DNA of 10,937 nucleotides from an uncultured Cardiobacterium sp. (GTDB lineage: Bacteria > Pseudomonadota > Gammaproteobacteria > Cardiobacteriales > Cardiobacteriaceae). Both the position numbers and the translations under genes were made by a program. The notes below the pieces were generated by a model. It saw only the letters and a program-made list of their open reading frames with translations, was not told the origin of the DNA and made no database searches. The stretch is from the NCBI RefSeq assembly GCF_938028185.1, contig NZ_CALJAH010000285.1, positions 1-10,937 of the forward strand. Reading direction: 5' to 3'. Each line of letters opens with the position of its first letter. Positions within the stretch are counted from its first letter, which is position 1. Below are positions 1 to 6,010 of this stretch, one piece after another.

Positions 1-837
1 AAACTGCCGCTGGTCTTTCTGCACGGCGCGGGACAATCGATGCGTACCTGGCAAACTACACCGGATGGCCGCGCCGGATTTAACGAAATCTTTTTGCGTA
101 AAGGCTATCCCGTTTATCTGATTGACCAGCCCCGGCGCGGACAATCCGGGCGCAGTACCGTGGATGGCACCATTGCCGCCACGCCGGATGACCAGTTCTG
201 GTTTGCACAATTCCGCATCGGCATTTGGCCGAAATTCTTTGACGGTGTTGCCTTCCCGCAAGACGAAGCATCGCTCAATCAATTTTTCCGCCAGATGACA
301 CCCAATACCGCTGCATTTGATGCGGGCATTGTTTCCGACAGCCTCAAGGCATTGTTTGAGCGCACCGGTGACGGTATTTTGATTACCCATTCCCAGGGCG
401 GCATCGTCGGCTGGATGACCGCTATTAAAAGCCCAGCGCATATCAAGGCAATTGTCGCCTATGAGCCGGGCAATTTCCCTTTCCCCGAAGGCGAAGTACC
501 GCCCACCATCGAAAGCAAATTTGGCGATATTCTGCCAGCGAAAGTCAGCAAGGAAGATTTTGCCAAATTGACCCAAATGCCGGTGGTGATTTATTTCGGC
601 GACAATATCAGCGACCAGCCTTCCGACATTCAGGGCGAAGACCAATGGCGCATTCGCCTCGCGCTGGCACGACAATGGGCGGATACCGTCAATAAACATG
701 GCGGCGACGTTACCGTAATTCATTTGCCGCAGGCGGGCATCAAGGGCAATACCCATTTCCCGATGCAGGATTTGAACAATGCGGAAGTCGCTGAACACCT
801 CGCCCAATGGCTGCAGGCAAAAGGATTGGACAAATGA
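1..837 (+). CDS. Alpha/beta hydrolase, 5' end cut off by the window edge
   Basis: This is the 3' part of a serine-hydrolase-fold gene. The frame is open from base 1 and already encodes the strand-plus-oxyanion-hole segment LVFLHGAGQS before the first ATG at 40, so the real start lies upstream. Counting from that ATG, the nucleophile elbow is ITHSQGG with Ser118 (codon 391-393). The likely acid is the Asp in VIYFGDNISD and the likely catalytic His is in GNTHFPMQD near the C-terminus. The segment DQPRRGQSGRS is typical of esterase-like members of the superfamily. The substrate is unknown. Its stop overlaps the start of the flavodoxin gene by ATGA, which points to one operon with translational coupling. 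Whether this protein is also exported cannot be told, because its N-terminus is missing. The fold is near certain; the specific function is not assigned. Confidence 0.9.
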   Translation, partial: KLPLVFLHGAGQSMRTWQTTPDGRAGFNEIFLRKGYPVYLIDQPRRGQSGRSTVDGTIAATPDDQFWFAQFRIGIWPKFFDGVAFPQDEASLNQFFRQMTPNTAAFDAGIVSDSLKALFERTGDGILITHSQGGIVGWMTAIKSPAHIKAIVAYEPGNFPFPEGEVPPTIESKFGDILPAKVSKEDFAKLTQMPVVIYFGDNISDQPSDIQGEDQWRIRLALARQWADTVNKHGGDVTVIHLPQAGIKGNTHFPMQDLNNAEVAEHLAQWLQAKGLDK

Positions 838-1400
838 TTAAGCCGCTACTTTTATCGCTGGGAATCATTGCCGCCATGCCACAAGTTTTTGCCAAAGATT
901 TGATTGTCTATTTGAGCCGCAGCCATAATACCGAAGCGGTTGCGAAAATGATTGCGGCGGAAACCGGCGGCGACTTGGTCGCTATCGAACTGGAAAAGCC
1001 GTATCCCGAAAATTATCGCGCTATCGTTGAGCAAGTACAGCGTGAAAATGAAAGTGGCTATTTGCCACCACTGAAAACACATATTGCCAATTTGGTGCAA
1101 TATGAGCGCATTTTTGTCGGTTTTCCGACTTGGGGAATGCAATTGCCGCCACCGGTCAAAAGTTTTCTCGCCGCTCATGATTTAAGCGGCAAGAAAATTA
1201 TGCCGTTCAATACTCATGCTGGTTATGGCATCGGCAGCAGTCTTACCGATATGCAGCGCTATTGTCGCGATTGCCAAATTGGCGACGCGCTTTCGCTTGA
1301 GGGCGGGCGCGAACGCGACGGTATTTTGTTCGTCATGCAAGGCGACAAGGCAAAAGAAGCGTTGGAGCAGGTACAGCAATGGCTGGCGAGCGCGCGATAA
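834..1400 (+). CDS. Exported flavodoxin-like protein
   Basis: The predicted protein has 188 residues. The ATG at 834 is chosen because it gives a clean Sec signal peptide (basic MIKP, hydrophobic LLLSLGIIAAM, cleavage after VFA at residue 20), has AAGGA upstream, and overlaps the previous stop as ATGA. An in-frame ATG at 807 would bury the signal. The mature part starts with the beta-strand DLIVYLSRS followed by HNTEAVAKMI, the FMN phosphate-loop position of flavodoxins (residues 28-33). GFPTWGMQLPPPVKSFL (Trp100) and FNTHAGYGIGSS (125-136) match the two FMN-ring loops of the Flavodoxin_4-type family. A CRDC motif (Cys144, Cys147) could form a disulfide outside the cytoplasm. The phosphate loop has His31 where Gly is usual. 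A redox role with bound FMN in the periplasm, perhaps acting with the hydrolase, is inference. Confidence 0.85.
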   Translation: MIKPLLLSLGIIAAMPQVFAKDLIVYLSRSHNTEAVAKMIAAETGGDLVAIELEKPYPENYRAIVEQVQRENESGYLPPLKTHIANLVQYERIFVGFPTWGMQLPPPVKSFLAAHDLSGKKIMPFNTHAGYGIGSSLTDMQRYCRDCQIGDALSLEGGRERDGILFVMQGDKAKEALEQVQQWLASAR

Positions 1401-1586
1401 ATCACGGTCGCCAAGGGCTATTTTGGCGAGGCGCGAGGTTTTGACTGGCGCGGTGGTGTTTTTGGTAAAACTTATGCAGTCCGGGCAATGTTTTTGGCAA
1501 GGTCATTGCTAGTGGTTAAGTGTCTTTCCTTAAACACGAAACGAGATATGGCTTGTATTATTTTGATTCTGAAGAGTCGTAGCGGT

Positions 1587-1898
1587 GTGACGCTCGACCT
1601 GTTCTTCATCGACACGGCTGCCGCGCCGCTTTATGTTGAGGCGGTGGGCGGCGCGTATTATCAGTTCAGCGACGAGGCGACCGGCTTTGCGCCGCCACGT
1701 TTGCAGACGGTGCGTGAGGGCGATGCGCTGCGCGTGTCGTTTGACGATGGCCCCGCGCTGGTCATCGGGCATTATTTCAGCCGCGGCGCGGGGGCGCTGA
1801 TTGGTTTGCAGGAAGGCGGCGGGATGCGGCGTTATGCCGATGCGCCGTCTGCGATGCCGCCGCCGGGGCGAGGGTGCAAGATGCGCCCGTCGTGCTGA
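1587..1898 (+). pseudogene. Probable broken remnant, adhesin-prefix-like
   Basis: From a GTG at 1587 (GAAGAG upstream; an ATG at 1548 is an alternative) the frame encodes VTLDLFFIDTAAAPLYVEAVGG, then GDALRVSFDDGPALVIGHYFSRGAGALIGLQEGGG. The pattern of a short beta-rich segment with LVIxxYF and ALIGL resembles, from memory only, the prefix domain at the N-terminus of BapA-like giant adhesins. After residue ~90 the protein turns into low-complexity PPPGRGCKMRPSC and stops. From about 1853 a different frame reads more protein-like (VQDAPVVLMSAGDA) and stays open through the terminator to 2012. This suggests a frameshifted, 3'-truncated gene remnant. Upstream bases 1401-1586 show no recognisable gene. 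It could instead be a small intact orphan protein; the family call is weak. Confidence 0.4.
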
Positions 1899-1942
1899 TG
1901 TCGGCAGGCGACGCCATACGGCAACGCGCTGTCGCGTTCATG

Positions 1943-1971
1943 AAAAACGCCGCGGAATGCGGCGTTTTTTT
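1943..1971. terminator. Bidirectional hairpin terminator
   Basis: A perfect 11-bp stem AAAAACGCCGC (1943-1953) and GCGGCGTTTTT (1959-1969) with loop GGAAT, followed by two more T. The A-tract on one side and T-tract on the other let it work in both directions. It separates the rightward hydrolase/flavodoxin unit and the remnant from tehB on the other strand, whose stop is at 1986. Confidence 0.85.
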
Positions 1972-1985
1972 GCATGAGCGTTGGT

Positions 1986-2846
1986 TTAGCTCGGTTTCTG
2001 CGCCAGCATGGTGACGAATTTGAGGCGAATCGGGTTGCCGCTCGCGTCGGTGGCGTGCATATTGCCCGGCGCCTCGTTGTAGGTCATGAATTTCCAGCCC
2101 GCGTAGTAGTCGCGCAGTTCGTTTTCGCGGAAGGTGAAGGAGAACGGCATCTGGCAGGGGTAGTCGGCGGTGTTCATCGCCGAGACGATGAGGTTGTAGC
2201 CGCCGGGGCGGGTGTGCGCCTGGATGTCGGCGAGGATGGCGGGAACGCGCTCCGGGTCGAGGAACATGAAGACGACGGTGGCGACGATGTAGTCGTAGTC
2301 TTCCGTGAGGGCGGCGGTGTTGATGTCGTAGGTTTCCGCGCGCACGGCGAGGTTTTCCTGCGCGGCAAGGCGGGCGACGCTCTCCGCCGCGCCGGGGTTG
2401 TAGTCGCTGGCGGTGACGTCATGCCCGGTGAGGGCAAGATAGAGCGCGTTGCGCCCCTGACCGCAACCGAGGTCAAGCGCCTTGCCCGGCGGCACGGTGT
2501 CGCTCGCGGCGACGACGGCGGAATGGGTGCGGGTCATGCCGTATTTTTTGGCGAAGTAGTCGGCGGGTTCGCAGTGAAATTCGAGCTGCATTTGTGTGTC
2601 GTCATCGAGCAGCTCCACGCGGTGCCATTGTTGCGGGTAAATCGTCCACACATCGCTTTCCGGGGTGAGGATGTGTGCGGCGATGGTCGCGCCGTCTTCC
2701 GTCAGTTCGTGGAATTTGAGGCGACCGGCGAGCACGCGCAGTTTGCCCCAGGTACCGGCCTGGGTGTTGTGCTGGTGGGTGACGGCGGACGGGATGGTGT
2801 CTTTCGTCCACACGGGCATGGTTTTGTAGCAGAGGAGTTGGCTCAT
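1986..2846 (-). CDS. tehB: Tellurite/oxyanion resistance methyltransferase TehB
   Basis: SAM-dependent methyltransferase of 286 residues, the length of Haemophilus influenzae TehB, which it closely resembles. Residues ~8-95 form the N-terminal cupin-like extension found in the long TehB form (MPVWTKDTIPS, HNTQAGTWGKL, LKFHELTEDG, WHRVELL). The catalytic domain follows, with SAM motif I ALDLGCGQGRNALYL (residues ~123-137), then YDYIVATVVFMFLDPERVP and the late motif GGYNLIVSAMNT. TehB is known to methylate tellurite and selenium compounds in the cytoplasm. No tehA-like exporter gene lies nearby. The start at 2846 (MSQLLCYKTMP) matches the family N-terminus; a weak GGAACC lies upstream. The same frame stays open far upstream into the dehydrogenase gene, but that extension is an antisense-type artefact of high GC. 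Only 74 bp, mostly a terminator, separate it from the dehydrogenase stop. Confidence 0.95.
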   Translation of the reverse strand: MSQLLCYKTMPVWTKDTIPSAVTHQHNTQAGTWGKLRVLAGRLKFHELTEDGATIAAHILTPESDVWTIYPQQWHRVELLDDDTQMQLEFHCEPADYFAKKYGMTRTHSAVVAASDTVPPGKALDLGCGQGRNALYLALTGHDVTASDYNPGAAESVARLAAQENLAVRAETYDINTAALTEDYDYIVATVVFMFLDPERVPAILADIQAHTRPGGYNLIVSAMNTADYPCQMPFSFTFRENELRDYYAGWKFMTYNEAPGNMHATDASGNPIRLKFVTMLAQKPS

Positions 2847-2880
2847 GGCGGGTTCCGGTTGGGGGATGAATGGGGCTGTG

Positions 2881-2907
2881 AAAAACCGCCGGGGTGCGGC
2901 GGTTTTT
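2881..2907. terminator. Hairpin terminator between dehydrogenase gene and tehB
   Basis: An 11-bp stem, AAAAACCGCCG (2881-2891) with CGGCGGTTTTT (2897-2907), loop GGGTG. On the minus strand it lies 13 bases past the dehydrogenase stop and ends in a T-run. It should end that transcript before tehB, or leave tehB to partial read-through. Confidence 0.8.
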
Positions 2908-2920
2908 GCGGGAGTGGGCG

Positions 2921-3970
2921 TTACAACGTCGCCATGTCGATGACGAAGCGGTATTTGACGTCGCTTTTCAGCATCCGCTCGTAGGCGGTGTTGATGTCTG
3001 CCATTTTTATCATTTCCACATCGGCGGTGATGTTGTGCGCGCCGCAGAAGTCGAGCAGCTCCTGCGTCTCCGCGATGCCGCCGATGAGGGAACCGGCGAC
3101 GGCGCGGCGGTTCAGCACCAGCGGCACGGTGGCGAGCGTTTCGGCGGTCGCGCCAATTAGGCCGACGAAGACCAGCGTGCCGTCCAGTTTCAGCGCCGCC
3201 AGGTAGGGGTTGATGTCGTGGGTGTAGGGCACGGTGTCGATGATGAGGTCGAACTGGTTGGCGACGGCGGCCATTTGCGCGGCGTCGGTGGAGTTGATGA
3301 TGTGGCTGGCACCGAGGCGGCGCGCGTCTTCCGCCTTGTGCGGCGAACGGGTAAAGAGCGACACTTCCGCGCCGAGGGCGTGCGCCAGTTTCAGCGCCAT
3401 ATGGCCGAGGCCACCGAGGCCGACCACGGCGACGCGGCTGCCCGCGCCAACGTTCCAGTGACGCAGCGGCGACCAGGTGGTGATACCGGCGCAAAGCAGC
3501 GGCGGCACCGCCTTGATGTCGAGGTTTTCCGGCACTTTCAGCACGAAGGCATCGCTGACGGTGATGCTTTGCGCGTAGCCGCCGTAGGTCGGCTGGCCGT
3601 CGTGGCGGTCGCGGCTGTTGTAGGTGAAAGTCGCGCCGTTTTCGCAGTATTGTTCGAGATGGTGCTGGCAGGACGCGCATTCGCGGCAGCTATCGACCAT
3701 GCAGCCGACGGCAACGAGGTCGCCGGGGCGGTATTTGCTGACGGCGCTGCCGACGCTTTTGACGCGGCCAACGATTTCGTGGCCGGGGACGACCGGGTAG
3801 AGGGTGCCGCCCCAGTCGTTGCGCGCGGTGTGCAGGTCGCTGTGGCAGACGCCGGTGTAGAGGATGTCGATGACGACGTCATCGGCGCGCGGCGCACGGT
3901 ATTCAAAGGTAAACGGCGCCAGCGGGCTGGTGGGGGAGGCGGCGGCGTAAGCGCGAACGGTTTGGCTCAT
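2921..3970 (-). CDS. Zinc-dependent NADP-type alcohol dehydrogenase, YahK/cinnamyl-alcohol class
   Basis: The predicted protein has 349 residues, the same length as E. coli YahK, and resembles it along its whole length. It is a medium-chain dehydrogenase that interconverts aldehydes and alcohols in the cytoplasm. Catalytic-zinc ligands are visible as Cys42 (GVCHSDLH), His64-Glu65 (PGHEIVG) and Cys160 (LLCAGITT). The structural zinc site is Cys95, Cys98, Cys101 and Cys109. The nucleotide loop is GLGGLGHM (184-191), and the segment after the next strand, LFTRSPHKAEDA, carries Ser/Arg/Lys rather than Asp, as in NADPH-using members. The C-terminus has the subfamily-typical ERMLKSDVKYRFVIDM. The start at 3970 has a strong AAAGGAG eight bases upstream. 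It appears to be a single-gene unit with its own promoter and terminator. Broad aldehyde reductase activity is likely; the physiological substrate is unknown. Confidence 0.95.
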   Translation of the reverse strand: MSQTVRAYAAASPTSPLAPFTFEYRAPRADDVVIDILYTGVCHSDLHTARNDWGGTLYPVVPGHEIVGRVKSVGSAVSKYRPGDLVAVGCMVDSCRECASCQHHLEQYCENGATFTYNSRDRHDGQPTYGGYAQSITVSDAFVLKVPENLDIKAVPPLLCAGITTWSPLRHWNVGAGSRVAVVGLGGLGHMALKLAHALGAEVSLFTRSPHKAEDARRLGASHIINSTDAAQMAAVANQFDLIIDTVPYTHDINPYLAALKLDGTLVFVGLIGATAETLATVPLVLNRRAVAGSLIGGIAETQELLDFCGAHNITADVEMIKMADINTAYERMLKSDVKYRFVIDMATL

Positions 3971-4002
3971 GGATGGCTCCTTTGGGGTTGATGGGAGCGG
4001 GC

Positions 4003-4031
4003 ATCATACCGCAGGCAACGGGGCATGACGG
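4003..4031 (-). promoter_or_regulatory. Candidate promoter of the alcohol dehydrogenase gene
   Basis: On the minus strand a good -10 hexamer TATGAT (4003-4008) sits 17 bp from a poor -35, CCGTCA (4026-4031). A start near 3996 would give a leader of about 26 bases that contains the AAAGGAG site. Only the -10 is convincing. Confidence 0.4.
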
Positions 4032-4044
4032 TACAACGAAACAA

Positions 4045-4076
4045 CGAAAAAGGATGCCCGCAGGCATCCTTTTTCG
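4045..4076. terminator. Strong bidirectional-looking terminator of the PPC-MliC gene
   Basis: A perfect 14-bp stem, CGAAAAAGGATGCC (4045-4058) with GGCATCCTTTTTCG (4063-4076), loop CGCA. It lies 24 bases past the stop of the secreted-protein gene on the minus strand and insulates it from the dehydrogenase promoter. Confidence 0.85.
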
Positions 4077-4100
4077 TGGCTATGGAATGGTGTGGCGCGG

Positions 4101-5285
4101 TTAGCGCGGTTTGCAGGAGAAGGCGATCGGTTTGCCGTTGTGGTCGAAGGAGAGGACTTCGGCCTTGGCGAGGTTGTTGCCGTCGGTTTTGACGAGGTGC
4201 AGCATTCCGGCGTCCGAGCTGAAGATGAGGTTTTTGCCTTCGCTCGCCGCTTCGTCCATCGGCATCCGCACGCTTTTTTTGCCCTGGCGCACGACTGCGG
4301 TCGGGCTGGGGGTATCGATGCCGATGTATTCGACGCGCAGGTTTTTGCCGTTCTGGCATTGGTAGTTGCGCGTTTTGCCCTTGCCGTTTTTGCCACTCTT
4401 GGCCTGCGCGGCGTCTGCGCTTTCGCTGTCAATGGCTTCTCCGCCGGCTTTCACCGGCAGGCGACGCGGTTGTGGCGCGGCATCATTCGCCGCCTGTTCT
4501 TCTGCCGGGGCGGGATTGGCCTTGACCGGCAGGCGGCGCGGCGCGCTGTCTGCGGCGGGCGCGGCTTTAACGGGGACGGCTGCCGCGACGGGCGCCGTCG
4601 GGCCGGACTTTTTTACCGGCATCGCCTCGCCTTCTTCGGGGGCAGCAACCGGAACGGGCGCGGGACGTACGCCAACCGGTACGGGGGCGGGCATCGGCTG
4701 TACCGGCACGGGTGCGGGGCGCGTAACCGGGACGCCTGCGCCGGCGGGATAGCTGGCCGGGACGGGCAGCGGTTGTGAGGCACCGCCTGCGCCGCCATCA
4801 AGGTAGATGGTGACGTTGTAGGGGCGCGCTTTTTTGCTGTGCGCGGCGTTTTTGTGGTTCTGCACGATGCGCACTTCGTAGTTGCCGCTGTAGGGCAGGG
4901 TGTGCACCGAGCCGAAGCGCATCCCCATTTCTTCGTTGAACAGCGCAAATTCCATCGCAAAGTTTTTGCTGTTCGGTACCATGCGGATGGTTTGTCCGGC
5001 GTTGCCGCTGAAGTGGTAGGCGGCGATGCCGAGGCCGCGAATGGAGCCGGAGATATGCGCCTGACCGTTGCTGAAATTGAGCGGGCGGACGTTGATGCGG
5101 CTGCGCGCGGCGGCGGCGTTCGGCGGCATGATGGGCGTGCCGGGCGGGACGACGGTCAGTTGTCCCTGGTTGCGGATGGCGGGGACGGTCTGGTTGCCAC
5201 CCACGCGATAGGTTTCGTGGTAGGTGGTGCGGGCGGTGGCTTGCGTTGCCGCAATGGCCAATAGCAGGGCTAGGGTTTTTTTCAT
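4101..5285 (-). CDS. Secreted PPC-like / MliC lysozyme-inhibitor-domain fusion protein
   Basis: The predicted protein has 394 residues. MKKTLALLLAIAATQATA is a Sec signal peptide with cleavage after Ala18 and no lipobox Cys, so a soluble periplasmic or secreted product is expected. Residues ~64-163 look like a PPC-type beta-sandwich (ISGSIRGLGIAAYHFSGNAGQTI, then LPYSGNYEVRIVQN and PYNVTIYLDG). Residues ~164-304 are a Pro/Ala/Val-rich spacer with three PAPVPV units and two PRRLPVKA units. Residues ~305-394 match the MliC/PliC fold: YQCQNGKNLRVEY, AVVRQGKKSVRM, AASEGKNLIF, and a final FSCK, with Cys310 and Cys391 placed for the usual disulfide. Ser348 and Lys366 are near the family's lysozyme-contact positions. 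MliC proteins inhibit c-type lysozyme, so a role in protecting peptidoglycan from host lysozyme is inferred. The start at 5285 has AGGAG upstream. Confidence 0.75.
   Translation of the reverse strand: MKKTLALLLAIAATQATARTTYHETYRVGGNQTVPAIRNQGQLTVVPPGTPIMPPNAAAARSRINVRPLNFSNGQAHISGSIRGLGIAAYHFSGNAGQTIRMVPNSKNFAMEFALFNEEMGMRFGSVHTLPYSGNYEVRIVQNHKNAAHSKKARPYNVTIYLDGGAGGASQPLPVPASYPAGAGVPVTRPAPVPVQPMPAPVPVGVRPAPVPVAAPEEGEAMPVKKSGPTAPVAAAVPVKAAPAADSAPRRLPVKANPAPAEEQAANDAAPQPRRLPVKAGGEAIDSESADAAQAKSGKNGKGKTRNYQCQNGKNLRVEYIGIDTPSPTAVVRQGKKSVRMPMDEAASEGKNLIFSSDAGMLHLVKTDGNNLAKAEVLSFDHNGKPIAFSCKPR
4444..4550 (-). repeat. Two in-frame repeat units in the spacer of the fusion protein
   Basis: The spacer encodes PRRLPVKA twice, about 30 residues apart; the near-identical DNA on the plus strand is ACCGGCAGGCGACGCGG and ACCGGCAGGCGGCGCGG. 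A further stretch around 4650-4725 encodes three PAPVPV units. Such repeats can vary in number between strains by slippage or recombination. Confidence 0.6.
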
Positions 5286-5327
5286 GGGTTAAACACTCCT
5301 GTGCGAATTACAAGATTGCGGTAATGT

Positions 5328-5357
5328 AACATAGTTGTTCATCTTTTGCCGGGTAAA
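5328..5357 (-). promoter_or_regulatory. Candidate promoter of the PPC-MliC gene
   Basis: On the minus strand TTTACC (5352-5357) and TATGTT (5328-5333) are separated by 18 bp, about 45 bp before the ATG at 5285. The match is moderate. The rest of the divergent gap 5286-5440 is AT-rich and should also hold a promoter for the rightward gene, but no convincing pair was found for it. Confidence 0.3.
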
Positions 5358-5440
5358 AATGATGTTTTTGTCATGTTTCGTTTTTTCCGTCGATTTTTCA
5401 GCGGTTTGTGTGCCGTGTTTTTCTTAATGTGAGGTTTTTG

Positions 5441-5938
5441 ATGAATGTTGTGGAGGCAAATGCGGCAGCGGTTGGCCGTCTGTTGCAGTTAATCACACCG
5501 GCGCCGGACGCGCTGGAGCAGGAAGCGGTGCGGGATGCGGTGCAGGCGGCACGCGACCAGGATTTGCCGCTGATGTGGGCGGTGTATCAACTGGGCCGGG
5601 ACGAGGCGGTATTTGCGGCGGAGTGGCCGGACGTGTTCTCGCTGGTGGAGCAGTTGCGTATGGTCGCGGCGAACTGGCAGGCGGATGTGTTTTTCGGGGT
5701 GCAGGAAGCGGAGGATGAGGCGCTGGTGTTTGAGTGCGACCCGCGCTGGTTGTTGCAGGTGGCGGCGCGCGAGCTCTCCGGCTACGGCCTCGCGCTGTGG
5801 CGCTGGCAGGGCGACAATCCCGATTTGTGCCTGGGTTTTGTCTGCCGCGAGGAGGACGGGGACTTGTTGCTGCAATGCGCGACGGCGCTGGAGGCGCGGT
5901 TGCTGCGGGTGGAAGACGAGGATTGGGAAGCGGCGTAG
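5441..5938 (+). CDS. Small acidic cytoplasmic protein, DUF6630-like
   Basis: The predicted protein has 165 residues from the ATG at 5441, chosen because GAGG lies six bases upstream; an in-frame ATG at 5408 has no such site. There is no signal peptide or membrane segment. The C-terminal half has the order AEWPDVFSLVEQLRMVAANW (60-79), VFFGVQEAEDEALVFECD (83-100), then ELSGYGLALWRWQGDNPDLC (111-130) and LLLQCATALEARLLRV, ending in an acidic tail. The GYxLWxW segment followed by an aspartate-containing strand resembles DUF6630 proteins as I remember them; no function is established for that family. It stands alone: divergent from the secreted protein and 72 bp ahead of the PTS gene on the same strand with no clear terminator between, so weak co-transcription with the PTS gene is possible. 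Confidence 0.75.
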   Translation: MNVVEANAAAVGRLLQLITPAPDALEQEAVRDAVQAARDQDLPLMWAVYQLGRDEAVFAAEWPDVFSLVEQLRMVAANWQADVFFGVQEAEDEALVFECDPRWLLQVAARELSGYGLALWRWQGDNPDLCLGFVCREEDGDLLLQCATALEARLLRVEDEDWEAA

Positions 5939-5952
5939 CGGCGGACGTCAAA

Positions 5953-5982
5953 CTGACGCTATTAAAGAAAAAGCCGCATAAT
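5953..5982 (+). promoter_or_regulatory. Candidate promoter of the fructose-type PTS gene
   Basis: CTGACG (5953-5958) and CATAAT (5977-5982) with an 18-bp spacer, 28 bp before the ATG at 6011. No Cra/FruR-like palindrome was recognised nearby. Confidence 0.35.
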
Positions 5983-6010
5983 AACCGTACCTTAACCACC
6001 AGGAGACATC

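Noticed and set aside
1401..1547. In-frame continuation upstream of the remnant, directly after the flavodoxin stop (reads GYFGEARGFDWRGG)
   Set aside because: No start codon with a ribosome site and no recognisable similarity; a read-through link with the flavodoxin frame is most likely chance.
1974..2984. 336-residue plus-strand frame across tehB
   Set aside because: Antisense shadow rich in Val/Gly/Arg that spans the dehydrogenase terminator; tehB explains the region.
2847..3680. Long upstream extension of the tehB frame (would give a 564-residue protein)
   Set aside because: The extension overlaps the dehydrogenase gene in another frame on the same strand, has Arg/His/Pro-rich low-complexity composition, and the known TehB N-terminus begins exactly at 2846.
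3218..3991. 257-residue plus-strand frame across the dehydrogenase gene
   Set aside because: Antisense shadow of a clearly recognised zinc dehydrogenase.
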